From Geosiphon pyriformis (Eukaryota > Glomeromycota > Glomeromycetes > Archaeosporales > Geosiphonaceae): 64,000 bases of DNA. Made by a program: the position numbers and the translations under genes. Positions within the stretch are counted from its first letter, which is position 1. The number at the start of each line of letters is the position of its first letter. Positions 36,957-48,592 of the stretch are shown in pieces. The stretch lies in contig JAAOMT010000618.1 of assembly GCA_016748015.1 (NCBI GenBank), positions 85,129-149,128 on the forward strand. The letters are read 5' to 3'. The notes under the pieces are model-generated. The model did no database searches and was not told the DNA's origin. It was given only the letters and a program-made list of their open reading frames with translations.

Positions 36957-37760
36957 TGTTATAGGTGAATCTTTGAAATATGGAGTAAATAACAAACTCA
37001 TAACTTGGTGCTTAAAGCTAGTTGTAGTTAATAGTGATTTAAAGATTTTGTATCTGAAGGTTTCAGTTTGAGTCTTTTGTATAATGAACAAAGATCTAAT
37101 AGTTGTTTTATCTGTAACTTCCCAAAATTGCAATTCTGTTAATTCTTTTCTTGGCATGATGGCTGGTAAGTATTTTGTATCTTCTATATATGTCCTACCC
37201 TCTTACAGGGGTCTTTTACCAGACAATCCTTAACATTAATAATCTAGCACTTTATTCAACCAATTAGTGCACAACAATAAAATCAAAAATAAAAATCAAA
37301 AAAAGAAAAATAAAAGAAAATAATAAATAAACCAAGGTGGTTTTGCAAAATAGCCATGATCAAAAGCTATTGTTCTAGTGTGATTAAGTATCAATTACTA
37401 TCAACATGGAGTATTGATAGTAGAATTGGGTTTGAAATAATAAATAGTTATTTATTGTGTTTTTGGAAAGTTGTCTAGATAAATCTAAACTGAAAGGTCT
37501 GTCTTTTCAGCTTTTAATCCTGAGATTCCTCAATTCCTTAATTCTTCACAACAGGAATTCTGGGATTCTTGGAATCTTGCAATTCCTTTGAGAGGAATCC
37601 TGAAATTCTGGAATCCTGTGATTTTTTGTGAGAATTCTATAATTCCTGGAATCCTGCAATTCCTGAAAAGAATCCTGGAATTCCACATTTTACTATATCT
37701 ACTTCTGATTGGCTAATAACTATGTTAATATATATATTTCCTATATTTCTATGAGTAACA
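36957..37760 (-). repeat. gypsy-1 3' LTR
   Basis: 804 bp, TGTTATAGG to GAGTAACA on plus. It contains the hairpin at 37396-37422 and the GGAATTCC-type repeat array at about 37545-37685. The purine-rich tract AAAGGGAGAAAA (minus strand, 37763-37780) precedes it in element orientation. Confidence 0.92.
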
Positions 37761-37762
37761 TT

Positions 37763-37780
37763 ATTTTCTCCCTTTAATAT
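37763..37780 (-). other. gypsy-1 polypurine tract
   Basis: On the minus strand AAAGGGAGAAAATAA directly abuts the 3' LTR start TGTTAC, the position and composition expected of the plus-strand primer. Confidence 0.75.
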
Positions 37781-38440
37781 TGAGCTCTGTCAAAATCCAA
37801 TTCTGTTAATTTCTCTTCTTGAAGTATTTTCTGAATTTTGTTTTCGAGAATTACTTGTGCCATTTGAGTCTGTAATTCTTCAAATTGAGCATTGGTGATC
37901 TTTCCTAATTGATTACTGATAACTATGTCCATTGCTTTGTTAAATAAGATTTCTGGTCAATCCTGAAATGCTGTGTGTATTTGGTATATGACTTGGGCCT
38001 GTGTAGATAAGTTGTTCTTTCCCACAAAATGTTCTAATTGTTGTAGTATTCTTGTGTCGAATAATTGCTTTGTTTTATCTGTATATAGATTCTGGATATT
38101 CATGTATTGTCCTAAGTAAAAATAACAGTAGTTTCTTGAAAATTGTTGTGTTCACCAATTCCAGGTTTTTCTGGTCAATTCTTGTTGTAATCTGACTATT
38201 TGTTGTTTTTTTATGGCCAATTTTACTTTGGTGATTATTTTGTCAACCATATTTTCGAATTTTCTCTGTATCCTATATTGTAGAGTCTTTGACATATTTT
38301 TGTAACAAATTGTTTGTTGATTGATTGTAATTTCCATTTTTTGGTGTTGAATTAACTGAAAAAGTTGTTGTGCTAGCAAGTAAATATTGTCAGTGATTTC
38401 TATTTTTTTGATCTTTTCTGTCATGTTAATTATGTCTTTA
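37781..38440 (-). pseudogene. gypsy-1 3'-terminal ORF of unknown function
   Basis: Downstream of the integrase, a frame of about 200 codons (KKIEITDNIYLLAQQLFQLI onward, through RKFENMVDKIITKVKLAIKK) runs to the PPT, with few stops. It is helical and Gln/Lys-rich, with no catalytic motif. Its last part (GKITNAQFEELQTQMAQVIL) resembles the terminal ORF of gypsy-2 (GKLTELKFQQFSDQITSIIL). It occupies the position of env or a third ORF, but no signal peptide or membrane span is seen. It may alternatively be a long integrase C-terminal extension. Confidence 0.6.
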
Positions 38441-38769
38441 TATATTTCTTTTGTTAATCAATTGGATGTGTTGTTATTGATGATGATAATTGGTTCCAGA
38501 TCTCATGGAATTTTATCTGGTTGTACTAGTATTCTCTGTACTTCCAATTGTAGAATATTACTGGTGGATGATAATGCTATATTGTGGTATGGTTTCAGTC
38601 GATCATTATGTGTTGCTTTGGTTAAAATTTTGTTGTTCAATCTTAATTTATAAGCTCTATTTCCTAAAATTTCTTCTATGTGAAATGGTCCATCCCATTT
38701 GAGGTCAAATTTTTCACTCCATTGTTTTTCTACTTTGGTATAATGTAGAAGTACTTTGTCTTCAATCCT

Positions 38770-41220
38770 GAATTCAACTGGTTTATTTGATAGTTGGTTA
38801 TCATGTCTTTCTTTTGTGACTTTTGGATATTATTAGCTGCTTTTTGCTGTTTGTTTTCTAATGTCTCCATTAAGTCATATGTTCTTCTCAATAATGTTTC
38901 CTAGAAATTCTCTTCAGTTATTAGTTCTGTTGAATATGTATTAACTTTTATCTCTACTGGTAATGTTGCTGTTCTACTATATACTAATTCAAATAGTGTT
39001 GCTTATGTAGTGTCTTGTTTCATTGTCCAATAAGCAAATAGTACTGATGGTATAAACAAATCTTATTCATCTTGATTTTCTTGGCTGAGTTTGGCTATTG
39101 CTTCACATAATGTTCTATTAAATCTTTTGACTAATCCATTGGTTTGTGAATGATATGGTGACGATAGTAGTCTCTTAATTCCGAATCTTTGGCTTAATTC
39201 TGCTAATGTTCTATTTACAAAGTGAGTTCCTTGATCTAATAATAATTTTTTTGGACATCTGTGTCAACAAATTAAATTTTGATGAATGAATTCGGCAACG
39301 GATTCTGCATCTGCTTTTTGAATTGTTTTTGCTTCTGGCTATTTAGTGAGATAGTCCATGGCTATTGCAATATATCTGTTGCCTCTGCTGGTGATTGTTA
39401 ATGGTCTGACTAAGTCAATTCCAATGTGATCAAATAGTTGTCCCACTTTGATTGGTCTTAATGGTTCACTGGGTTTTTGTTCCTTCTTTTCTTTGACAAG
39501 CATCACAATTTTGAACATATTGAATGATGTCTGGATACATTGATGGCCAATAGTATTTTTTTCTGGTTTTTTCTATGGTTGCTTCTTTGTAAAAGTGTCC
39601 TGCAGTTGGGTCTAAGTACATGTTGAATAGTATTGTCTCTTTTTATGGCTTTGTTACTATTCTGGTTGGTTGATCTGAATCTTTTCTGTTTTTTTAATAA
39701 AGTATATTTTGGTGAGTGATAAAATATTTTGATTGTTGTTTAATACTCTTTTGTTCTGATTGAAATAAATTCTCCTTGAACTGTTGAGTATTCAGATAAT
39801 GTTGAAGTTGTTGATATTTTTGTGTGTTCATCTTTTGTTATATTTTTGTTGGTATTGGTTTTGGTTTTTGTTGTATTTTTGGGTTGAAATGTTTTTAGAT
39901 TTGTCTCATTCATGACAAACCATCAGCATTTCCGTTGTTTTTTCTCTTTTTATAGTGTATGATATAAGTATATAGTAACAGTGCCATTTTCTACCTTGAC
40001 TGTCTTCCATCCCCAAATTCTTGTTTGTGAAGTGATGTCAATTCTTTGTGGTCAGTATACACATCAAATTTCTGGCTTAAGTACTTGGCTCATTTCATAA
40101 CTGCCCAATATATTGCTAAGTATTCTAGTTCTGGAGTTCTATAATTTTTTTTGGCTGGTGTTAGCTGGCATAAGCTATTGGATGCTCTCTTCCATCTAAT
40201 TTTCTCTAAGATAGTACAGCTCCCAATGCTTGACCTGATGCATTGGTGGTGATGATAAATGGCTTGCTGTAATTTGAATAGATCAATACTGGAGCTTGAA
40301 TTAGCTTTTTTCTTAGGATGTCAAAAGCTTTTTGCTGGGTCTCAGTCCATTTATATTTTGTATTCTTGGCTTGGAAATAGTTGAGTGGCTGAGCTATTTT
40401 GGAAAAGTTCTTTATAAAGCATCAATAATAGCTTGTGAAGCCTAAGAATGATTGTAGTTCTGTTAAGTTAGTTGGTATTGGAAAGTTCTTTACTATTTTG
40501 CTGACTATATGTCCCAAGAATTTTAGCTCTGTCTTGCCAAAAAAACATTTGGTGGCATTTAATTTTAGCCCTGCTTATCGTAGTCTTTCGAACACTTATT
40601 GAAGATGATGAAGATGATCATCAAATGTCTTTGAAAATACATTGGTGTCATCCAAGTAAACTACTACTGATTTCCACAATAAGCCAGTGTACACAATTCC
40701 CATTAGCCATTAAAATGTGGCTGGAGCATTGATTAAGCTGAATGGCATAACTTCAAACTCAAAGTTCCCTTCTCTGATGGTGAATGCTGTTTTTTCTTTG
40801 TCGGCTGAATCCATGGCTACTTGTCAGTAACCACTATCTAGATCCAGTGTTGAGAACCATTTATTTCCTCCAAAAGTATCGAATAGCTCTTGGATCTGTG
40901 GAGTTGGGTAGTTGTTTTCATGAGTAACTCTATTGAGTTTTCTATAATCTACACAAAAGTGAATTTTCCCATTTTTCTTTTGGACAAGTACCACTGGTAA
41001 TAACCATGAGCTTATTGATGACTGGATTAGCCCATTGTCAAGCATTCGATTGATTTCTTGACAGATGATTTCATGACTGGTGGGTGGAACTCTGTATGCT
41101 CACTGTTTAATTGACATTGCATCTCCAGTTTTAATTTGATGTTGGATGATATCAGTTCTGCCAAATTCGTTTTTGCTGGCAAAAATGTTGTTAAAATTGT
41201 TGAGTAACATCTTGAGCTAC
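38770..41220 (-). pseudogene. gypsy-1 pol: reverse transcriptase, RNase H, integrase
   Basis: RT about 41130-40470: LLPVVLVQKKNGKIHFCVDY, STLDLDSGY and an intact VVYLDD box near 40655. RNase H about 40330-39980: ITTNASGQALGAVLS (first Asp changed to Asn) and YTDHKELTSLH. Integrase about 39600-38800: HHCC-type end with KTRKKYYWPSMYPD and CDACQRK, then core pieces with DYLTKWPEA and the HSQTNG-type motif. Stops are frequent, most at positions where the family has Gln, Arg or Trp (for example GY-stop-Q for GYWQ). No active product expected. Confidence 0.85.
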
Positions 41221-41225
41221 ATACA

Positions 41226-43130
41226 TTATAGTAGATTTAGATTTTCTATGTTCATTTGTTCTAATTGTTCTGGTTGGAGCAAATAACATTTGTCTTGTCT
41301 ATAGATTGTTTGTAATGTAATGTCAACATATCCACAAAGTTGTGGAAAGTCTGGAATGAAGTTTGGTGGTTGGTCTTCTATTGCTGTGGTTAAATATCCA
41401 ATAGTGGTTCCTTCTGGTATCTTAATGACATTCCTAGTGTTGTTGTAGATGGGAATTTTTATGTGGCTATAGTTTTTGGCTAGTATATGGAGATTGATTA
41501 GTCCAATCTCTCCTGATTCACAAAGGCTTGCTTCAGCTTCAAAAATCTGTTCTTGCTTTTTTTTCTTCCTTTCTATTGCTAACATGTACTGGCTATATGG
41601 TGGAATAAAAATAGCTTGACCAGTTGAGATAATTTTTCCTTGGCCAACAATTTCTTTTTCTGCCATATTAACTAGTACATCTATTTTACTTGTTGATTCA
41701 AATCTCTGTATTCCTCTTGCTGTTATTCCTAACTCTTCCCTATTTTCCATTGACACTAACTGAGCTATTTTAACCAGAGACAGGAATATTGTCTGTGCTA
41801 TCTTTTCATTTGGCTCTATTGTATAAGCCTTTTCCGAGTCATTTTATAGTATAGCAATAATATTTTCTACATATTCTGCATCAATTATTCCTCCCTTGAT
41901 ATTGATCTCTCTTTTTGCTAAACTACTCCTAGATGCTAACTGAACCATAGTTGTCACTGGAATCTCTAATGCTATTTTCAGATCAATACATGTGCACGAA
42001 TGTGGTTCCAATTTGATAGTCTCTGTTCCAGGATATCTCAGATCAAATCTGACATCAGTATCATGTGCACATTCTGGCATAATATCTTCATTATTATTAC
42101 TGAACCATTTTAGTTCCAATTCCCTAGTGAGGTCAGAAATTACAATATATTGTTTATATTTTGTGTTAGAGTTTGAATCTGAGTTGGAATTGTTATCGTG
42201 GTTATTACCATATTGAATGAAGTTGAAACCATTGTTTTTGTCATCATCATTGTCAGAGCTTAACTTGAGATTGAATGGTAATTCCGATTTTGATGTGCAG
42301 CTGCTGATTGGTTTGATTTCTTCAAGGATTGTGTAGATCATGTGTGGTGGTGAATTGTAGATGAGGTCACACTCATCACAATATTCAAAGTCACTGGGGA
42401 TTAAACAATGGCAACACAGTCTTGTATTTAACTGTTCTAACCATTGTTCTTGCTTTTTTTTGGTGGGTGCCAGATTTTGATAGTGTTCATGAAACTCTTC
42501 TGGCTCCAGGAGGTTGATAACTGGTTCTGCATCCCAGTCAAGTTCTATCAGTTCTAGTGGGTTGTTTTTGATTTTTTTTATTTCCTCTGGTAACACTCCT
42601 TCTATTTTGGCAAGTGCCATTCTCCAGATCTTGTTGTCATCATGTGGACAACTGTCCAATTGTCATACTGCTCTTCTTTAAGCAGCTTCTATTGGTGTCC
42701 CTTTTCTCACTCAGTCACTGACTAGAATCATGTATTGGCATGAGATTTCACAGGTTTCTCCTTTTCCTGGAATGTCATTCCACATTCCTTCATCCAATAG
42801 TGTTTCCCCACAAGCAAGACAAGGTTGGTTATCCCATTTTTCTTGCTTTTTTGGTCGTCCAAAGTGTTCAAGGATGCATAAACAGCAGTAGAACTTTGTA
42901 GCCATAGGATATTCCTCATTGTCACCACAGCATGCACTCATTAATGACAATTTTTTGCCACAATTAATGCATATGAGCTTTGGTCAGCAATAAGTAGATG
43001 GTGGCTGTGGAGTGTAGGTGTATAGAACGTAAGCAGTGATGACTTGAGTAGTCTTTTCTTCTCTTTTTTTCCCTTTTTCTTTATTCCTCTTCCATTTCCA
43101 ACTGTGATCTTCTTCTTGTTCATTGTTGGT
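41226..43130 (-). pseudogene. gypsy-1 Cys-rich domain and dUTPase
   Basis: First, a Cys-rich block (about 42995-42715): LICINCGKKLSLMSACC, FYCCLCILEHFGRPKKQEKW, CLACGETLLDEGMWNDI, CEISCQY. Next come ~110 acidic residues and a CXXC-X8-CXXC unit (CCHCLIPSDFEYCDEC, near 42390). Then a trimeric-type dUTPase (about 42110-41680): motif 1 DVRFDLRYPG, motif 2 ASRSSLAKREI, motif 3 GGIIDAEYVENI, motif 4 NEKIAQTIF, and motif 5 RGIQRFESTS, where the family expects RGxGGFGSTG. dUTPase removes dUTP and so limits uracil in cDNA. A stop splits motifs 3 and 4. Confidence 0.85.
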
Positions 43131-43139
43131 CCAGGTCAG

Positions 43140-43802
43140 ATTGTCCGTTTCTCAGGTAAGTTCTTCCTTTTGTTTTCTTTTTCCTTTTTCTTGCTCATCC
43201 CATGATAGTATGGGTGGTAACTTGTTGTGATTGGTATCAGTCCATGAGACTTGGTAGGTTTTCCAGACTGGTTTTTCTTCTTTTTCATCTAGCTCAATCA
43301 ATGGTTCTTCTCTTGAAGGAGCCTTAAAGTGTCTGCACATGGCTGGAGTTCACACATGTTAGCCATTCTGACTAAGCTGAAGCTCCTGCATGGTCCAGTC
43401 GAAAATGGCGTTGGCCTTGAACAGCCAATTGTTCCCAACCAACACTTGGTATTAAATGGCTTCCATGACCAAAACTTTGATAGGTGTGATAAGGCCATTG
43501 ATTTCAAAGGGGAAATTGTTGATTTTGTCTATAGGCGTCTTAGTGGTTCTATTGACAGTTATAATTCTGGCGCTGGCAGCGCAGTCAACCCAGCAATTTA
43601 ATTGCTCCATTAGTTGACGGGTGATGATGCTGCCAGCTGATCCACTATTCAGAATTAGTTTGATTGGTTGACCATTAGCTTTTGCATCAGTGTTCATAGC
43701 CATGATGGGTTTTTCTTTTAGTGCTGCTCCACTGAATAATGGCATGGCTGCCAGTTCTTTGAGTTTGAATGGAAAAATGGCATCCAGAAATTCATTTTCC
43801 AT
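43140..43802 (-). pseudogene. gypsy-1 retropepsin-like aspartic protease
   Basis: LILNSGSAGSIITRQLMEQL near 43640 is the retropepsin active-site region, but the DSG aspartate is Asn (GAT to AAT, a transition). ITPIKVLVMEAI and the VGNNWL region follow, as in the gypsy-2 protease. It lies between gag and the Cys-rich domain. Confidence 0.8.
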
Positions 43803-43859
43803 GATTGTTGCTGATAGAATATTGCTAGTAAGTGTTGATTATAGGTTGGTTTCTGGTTC

Positions 43860-46130
43860 ATTGGGTTGGGTGTCTTCTGGGATAACCAGGAGACTTAAAT
43901 AGTTCTGAGAATTTGGGTTTTGGACATAACCAGTGTCTGAATTCTGAGAATGTGATCCCATTGACTAGTGAGAGGAGCTGAGAATCAGTTGGTAGACAAC
44001 CATCACTGATCTCCAGTTTTGGGCGATTTTCGATCTGAGGTTCTCTGATGTCATCTGAATAGGATTTGCTGGTGGTGTTTGAATGGGTTGTTGGGACTGA
44101 TAAATTACTTGGGGCTGTGGCTGATAAATTACTTGTGGCTGCAGTTGATAGATTGCTGGTGGTTGATAGACTGGAGTTTGATAGACTGGAGTTTGATATA
44201 CTGGTGGTTGATAGATTTGTGACTGTGTTATTGGCAGGTAAGCAGTTTGATCTTGATTTGGGTAATGATTTGGAGTTTGGAACTGGCAATTGGAGTTTCT
44301 GTATTGATTTCCCGATTGTTGATTGCTATAAATATGACAATTGACTCGGATATGGCCTTGTTTACCACAATTGTGGCAAATGCGCATCTCTGGCTGCCAT
44401 GACTGATTAGGTGTTGTTGATGATGATAAATGCGACTGATTTTGGAAACAATTTGTGTTTCCTGAATTATTGCATTGTTGTGGTGGTTGATAGATGGCAT
44501 GATTGTCAGCTAAGTATTCCTCTAATTTCTGATTAATTGAATCACTGAATTGTTTCAATTTGAAATCCAATTCAGATAATCCATTCATTACTAGGTTTAC
44601 AGCTTGGGCGTGGTTAGCTTCTGATTCAGCAGACTCAAAATCTCTGGCATGTATGACTGCATCTTGGAGAGTGACTGGATGCAATAGACATACATGTTGT
44701 AGGATGCTACTGCACAGGCCACGGATAAATTGGTTGAGGATTTGTGGTGCTGTAAAATAGTTGGCATCAATTGCTTGAATTTGGCACAGATTTCTATGGA
44801 AGCGTCCCAAGTAAGTGGTGACTGCTTCTGTTTCTTTTTGCTTCATGGTGCTGAATGTATTGGCTAACCAGTTGATACTGTTATTATTGCTGAAGTATCT
44901 TAAAAATTCCACTTTAAAGGCATTGAAGTCTTGTGGTTTATTAATCAAACTCTGATATCATGAATTGGTGGTATCCTTGAAAAAGTAGGGTATGGCTTAC
45001 ATTACTCGGATGTTATTTTATTCGTTGGCTGTGATGGCTTTTTATATCATTCAGCCATACTTGGGTGTTGTTCTCTTCACTGGTAAAGTTGTCAAGCTTT
45101 ACGATTAGTACATAGGCCATTGGATCTAAGTTGGGTTGTTGTGGTGGCTGTTAAACCAATTGTTGTTGCACTGGTTATTGGGGTGGTATTTGAAATGGCT
45201 GTTGTATGGATTCAGCTATTGGATTAAGTGGTAGTTGATTGATGATGATTACTGGAGGTAAGTTTGGTTGATTAGTTAGATTGGAGTTTTGATTATCCTG
45301 AATTGGCGGTGTCTGAATATTCTGAGTTTCAATTTCCAAATTTTCTGGATTTAGATTTTGCTGGGTTTAAAGATTCAGAGTTTCAACTTCCAGGTTTTCA
45401 GGAATTGGATTCTGGTAAGTGAATTCTTGATCTTCAGCTTCTTTTTCTTCTTTTTCTGATTTTGTTACTTCTCATAGGTCAGCAATTCCAAAATCTGGTG
45501 GAGGTGGCAGTGATCAAAGTCCTAATGAGATTGGTGATCATGAGTTAAATCCCTCAAAGTATTTGCTATATGGTCCTAGTAAGTCTGTTTTCTTTTGTTT
45601 ACTTTGAAATAAAAACCTGCCAAATGTTGCTGTCGCATTTGATGTTGATGCACCTACTGATGTTATGTTGATGGCACTTCCAGGTGTGTAGTGATAGAAT
45701 AGAACAGTTGGTGATTCAACTCTTGTTTTCTTCCAAGTGGATGGTTGTATTCTTTTGGGTATTACTGCTGGGGTTTGTAGTTTTCCTTTGCCTTTACTGG
45801 TGTATGTAATTGGGTATCTTTGTTGTGTGTAATGTTCAATTTTCTTGTTGATCTTAGTGATGATAGATGTGAAATTATGATTTGTGAATAGGCTGGTGTT
45901 TTGAATTAATTCTCAGTAAAAAGTTTTTCTTGCTAATTCAGTATTTTCTAGTGTTTCCAACAAAAAGGAAATCTTTTTGTTGACATAGAAATTGAATGCT
46001 GATTCAGCAGATATGTGATTATGGTTTAATCCCAAGTGTTGACAGTAATGTTGAAATAAAGATTTGCAAATCTTAGATGGTTTGCTCCGACGTTTTCTGA
46101 TTCTGCCACTTTTGAATAGGGTTGTCAGTA
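43860..46130 (-). pseudogene. gypsy-1 gag
   Basis: The N-terminal region (about 46115-45700) contains SKICKSLFQHYCQHLGL and HISAESAFNFYVNKKI, alignable with the gag starts of gypsy-2 and gypsy-3. The capsid-like part is at 44950-44500 (FKVEFLRYFSNNNSINWLAN, YLGRFHRNLCQIQ, QFIRGL). A zinc knuckle CHNCGKQGHIRVNC sits near 44380. A Gln/Tyr/Pro tail with QTPVY-type tandem repeats (44240-44100) follows. No ATG opens the frame; an AAAAGTGG box is found where the start should be. Several stops occur, e.g. near 45915 and 45165. Confidence 0.82.
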
Positions 46131-46149
46131 CTGGTTTTCTGTAGAATTA

Positions 46150-46170
46150 TACTTCACAAGGAGCACCAAA
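46150..46170 (-). other. gypsy-1 primer-binding site
   Basis: On the minus strand, after the 5' LTR end GTAACA comes TT and then TGGTGCTCCTTGTGAA, which would pair with a tRNA 3' end ...CAAGGAGCACCA. The tRNA identity was not determined. Confidence 0.75.
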
Positions 46171-47002
46171 TGTTACAGGTAAGTCTTTGAGATGTGAAGT
46201 AAATAACAAATCCATAACTTGGTGCTTAAAACTAATTGCAGTTGATAGTGATCTGAAGGTTTTGTATCTGAAGGTTTTGGTTTGAGTCTTTTGTATAATA
46301 GATAGAGATCCAATAGTTGTTTTATCTGTAGCTTCCCAAAATTGCAATTCTGTTAATTCTTCTCTTGGTGTAATAGCTGGCAATCCTTTAATAAGTATTC
46401 TATATCTTCTGTACATGTCCTATCCTCTCGCAGGGGTCTTTTACTAGGCAATTCTTGATGTCAGTAATCTAGTGCTTTATTTAACCAATTAGTGCACAAC
46501 AATAAAATCCAAAATAAAAATCAAGAAAAGAAAAATAAAAGAAAATAATAAATAAGCCAAGGTGGTTTTGCAAATTAGTATCCTGTCAATAGTTGTGATT
46601 AAGAGCTATTGTTCCAGTGTAGTTAAGTATCAATTACTATTAACATGGAGTGTTGATAGTAGAATTGGGTTTGAGATAATAAATAGTTATTTATTGTGTT
46701 TTTGAAAAATTGTCTAGATAAATTTAAACTGAAAGATCTGTCTTTTTAGCTTCTAATTCTACTGCTATATATACATAATTGAGATTCCTTAATTTCTCAA
46801 TTCTTCACAACAGGAATTCTGCAATTCTTTTGAGAAAAATCTTGAAATTTTGGAATTCTGTAATTCCTTGTGAGAATCCTGTAATTCCTGGAATTCTGCA
46901 ATTTCTGAGAAGAATCCTGGAATTCCACATTTTACTACATCTACTTCTGATTGGCTAATAACTATGCTAATATATATATTTCCTATATTTCTATAAGTAA
47001 CA
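46171..47002 (-). repeat. gypsy-1 5' LTR
   Basis: 832 bp, TGTTACAGG to AAGTAACA on plus, collinear with 36957-37760 and the solo LTR 16373-17239. The hairpin is at 46635-46661 and the GGAATT-type array at about 46806-46925. Confidence 0.92.
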
Positions 47003-47579
47003 CTGATACAAGTCCCGAGCAAAATAATGAACATTGCCAGATATGGCAGTCTCTTCAGTGACCAGAAATCTTTTCTGGATTTTAACTGGTAAAAAAAGAG
47101 GTAAAGAAGTAGCCTCACTAGTCAGTACATCAGCTTTAACATTGCTCAATACATCTGAATGTTCTTTAATCTTTACCTATTTAATTGAAATATTCTTGTT
47201 TTTAAGAAGATTGACAATTTGCAATCTTTTGATCCAACATTGGTTATGGAAATCAGGTGCAGTTGAAGAAGTCTTGGAAATGCAGGCATTAATTGCAAAT
47301 TGACTATCTGAGTACAAAACCACTGAGCATGAAGATGGAACATACTCCAAAGCCAACACCATAGCTTGCAGTTCAGTTAAAGTAGAGGACAAAAGCCTAG
47401 CAACCTTAACTCTAATGTCTGCATTTGCAGAAAGTATGCAGCTGTTCTACCTACCACCTTAACAAAACCAGCACATTTCAAGGACCCATCTGTATAAATC
47501 TCAATACAATCAGACCAAACCTCCAGTAGACTATCATGAACTTCAGAAAACCTATCAGAATCCAAAACACTTAGCACAT
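47003..47579 (-). pseudogene. LINE D ORF2, RNase H block
   Basis: RNase H of LINE D: EIYTDGSLKCAG (47480-47500), STLTELQAMVLALEYV, YSDSQFAINAC and KVKADVLTSEATS at 47110-47150, so D, E, D and D are all visible. A frameshift near 47390 lies between the first two. Flanked by gypsy-1 on one side and the gypsy-2 target site ACAT (47576-47579) on the other. Confidence 0.83.
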
Positions 47580-48548
47580 TGTTACCAATAGAATTTTAGC
47601 TATTAATTAGCACGAAATTATCTTCATAATTCCTATTATTAATTAGCATATTATTATTATTTCGATTATCACTTATTAAATTAGCCAAATTATCAAATAT
47701 CATTACTCAATCAATAATCCGATTTGTACTCTAGAAATTAAGATGATCAAATTACACAATACCCTGAACCATTTAACATAGTCAAAATTCGCCGAAATTA
47801 ATGAAAATTCGCCGAAATAATCAATAGTTCAGTGAAATAACTTGTAAATTTGCCAAAATGTATCTTTAGTTTACCCAAATTGTAGCAAAGTAAAAAGTGC
47901 AAGTTCAAAGACTAATACTACAACAAGTTGTATAAAAGAAGAGCTTCTTTCTTCAAAAAAATGTATTCTCCCCATATCTTACTATAGTATCTTACTTTAG
48001 ATATCTTAATTGAAACAAATCACTTTTTACAAAATCAAATAAAAATTAAATATTCAAAAACCAAATTCTTAAAATTATTACACTTGAAATTCCCTTAAAC
48101 ACAACTAACGTTTTGAAATTGATTAGCTACCAATTTCAATAAACTGTTAGTGACTCCAGGTCTGGATAGAAAACGTTTCCCTTGATAAAATTCTATTTCT
48201 TTTATATTTCTTTTATTTTTTTTTATTTTCTTATTACAATCATTAGAGTAGTCTACAGATGAAATTCCTATAGAAGAGTTAACTTTCACAGTAAAGTAAC
48301 TACACATTTTAATGAGCTTCCAGAAGAGCAATTCCTGGGAAAGAGTTGACATTTACTACAATATAACTACATGAAGTAACTGGCATGGAATTGGCTATTC
48401 CACTTATAAGCCCAGCAGTTCAAATTATAGGAGATAATTTGAAGATAAATTCAGTTATTGGAAGTTCAACTACTTCTAAAAAACGTGAATTTACAATAAA
48501 CAGACATTAACAACATTTAAGAAAAGAGACCAAAAACCTCCAGTAACA
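47580..48548 (+). repeat. gypsy-2 5' LTR
   Basis: 969 bp, TGTTACCAA to CCAGTAACA. Close to the 3' LTR 55607-56555; differences are mostly transitions. TATAAAAGAAGAGC at about 47931 could be a TATA-type core promoter. Confidence 0.93.
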
Positions 48549-48550
48549 TT

Positions 48551-48568
48551 TGGTGCTCTTCTATGGAA
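48551..48568 (+). other. gypsy-2 primer-binding site
   Basis: Two bases after the LTR end: TGGTGCTCTTCTATGG, complementary to a tRNA 3' end ...AGAAGAGCACCA. It differs from the gypsy-1 PBS after the first eight bases. Confidence 0.75.
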
Positions 48569-48592
48569 TAACACAGCAACAACAAATTCAAA

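Larger units (their letters stand above)
36957..47002 (-). mobile_element. gypsy-1: complete Ty3/gypsy LTR retrotransposon with dUTPase
   Basis: 10,046 bp on the minus strand: 5' LTR 46171-47002, PBS, gag, protease, Cys-rich domain, dUTPase, RT, RNase H, integrase, 3'-terminal ORF, PPT, 3' LTR 36957-37760. The order RT-RH-IN places it in Ty3/gypsy. LTRs begin TGTTA and end GTAACA. 4-bp flanks CCAA and CTGA differ by two transitions, compatible with a decayed duplication of CCGA. All coding regions have stops, and the LTRs differ clearly, so it is an old copy. Confidence 0.92.

Noticed and set aside
43298-44344. Plus-strand open frames of 60-90 codons across gypsy-1
   Set aside because: They are antisense shadows of the gag-protease frames on minus; composition and motifs support only the minus strand.
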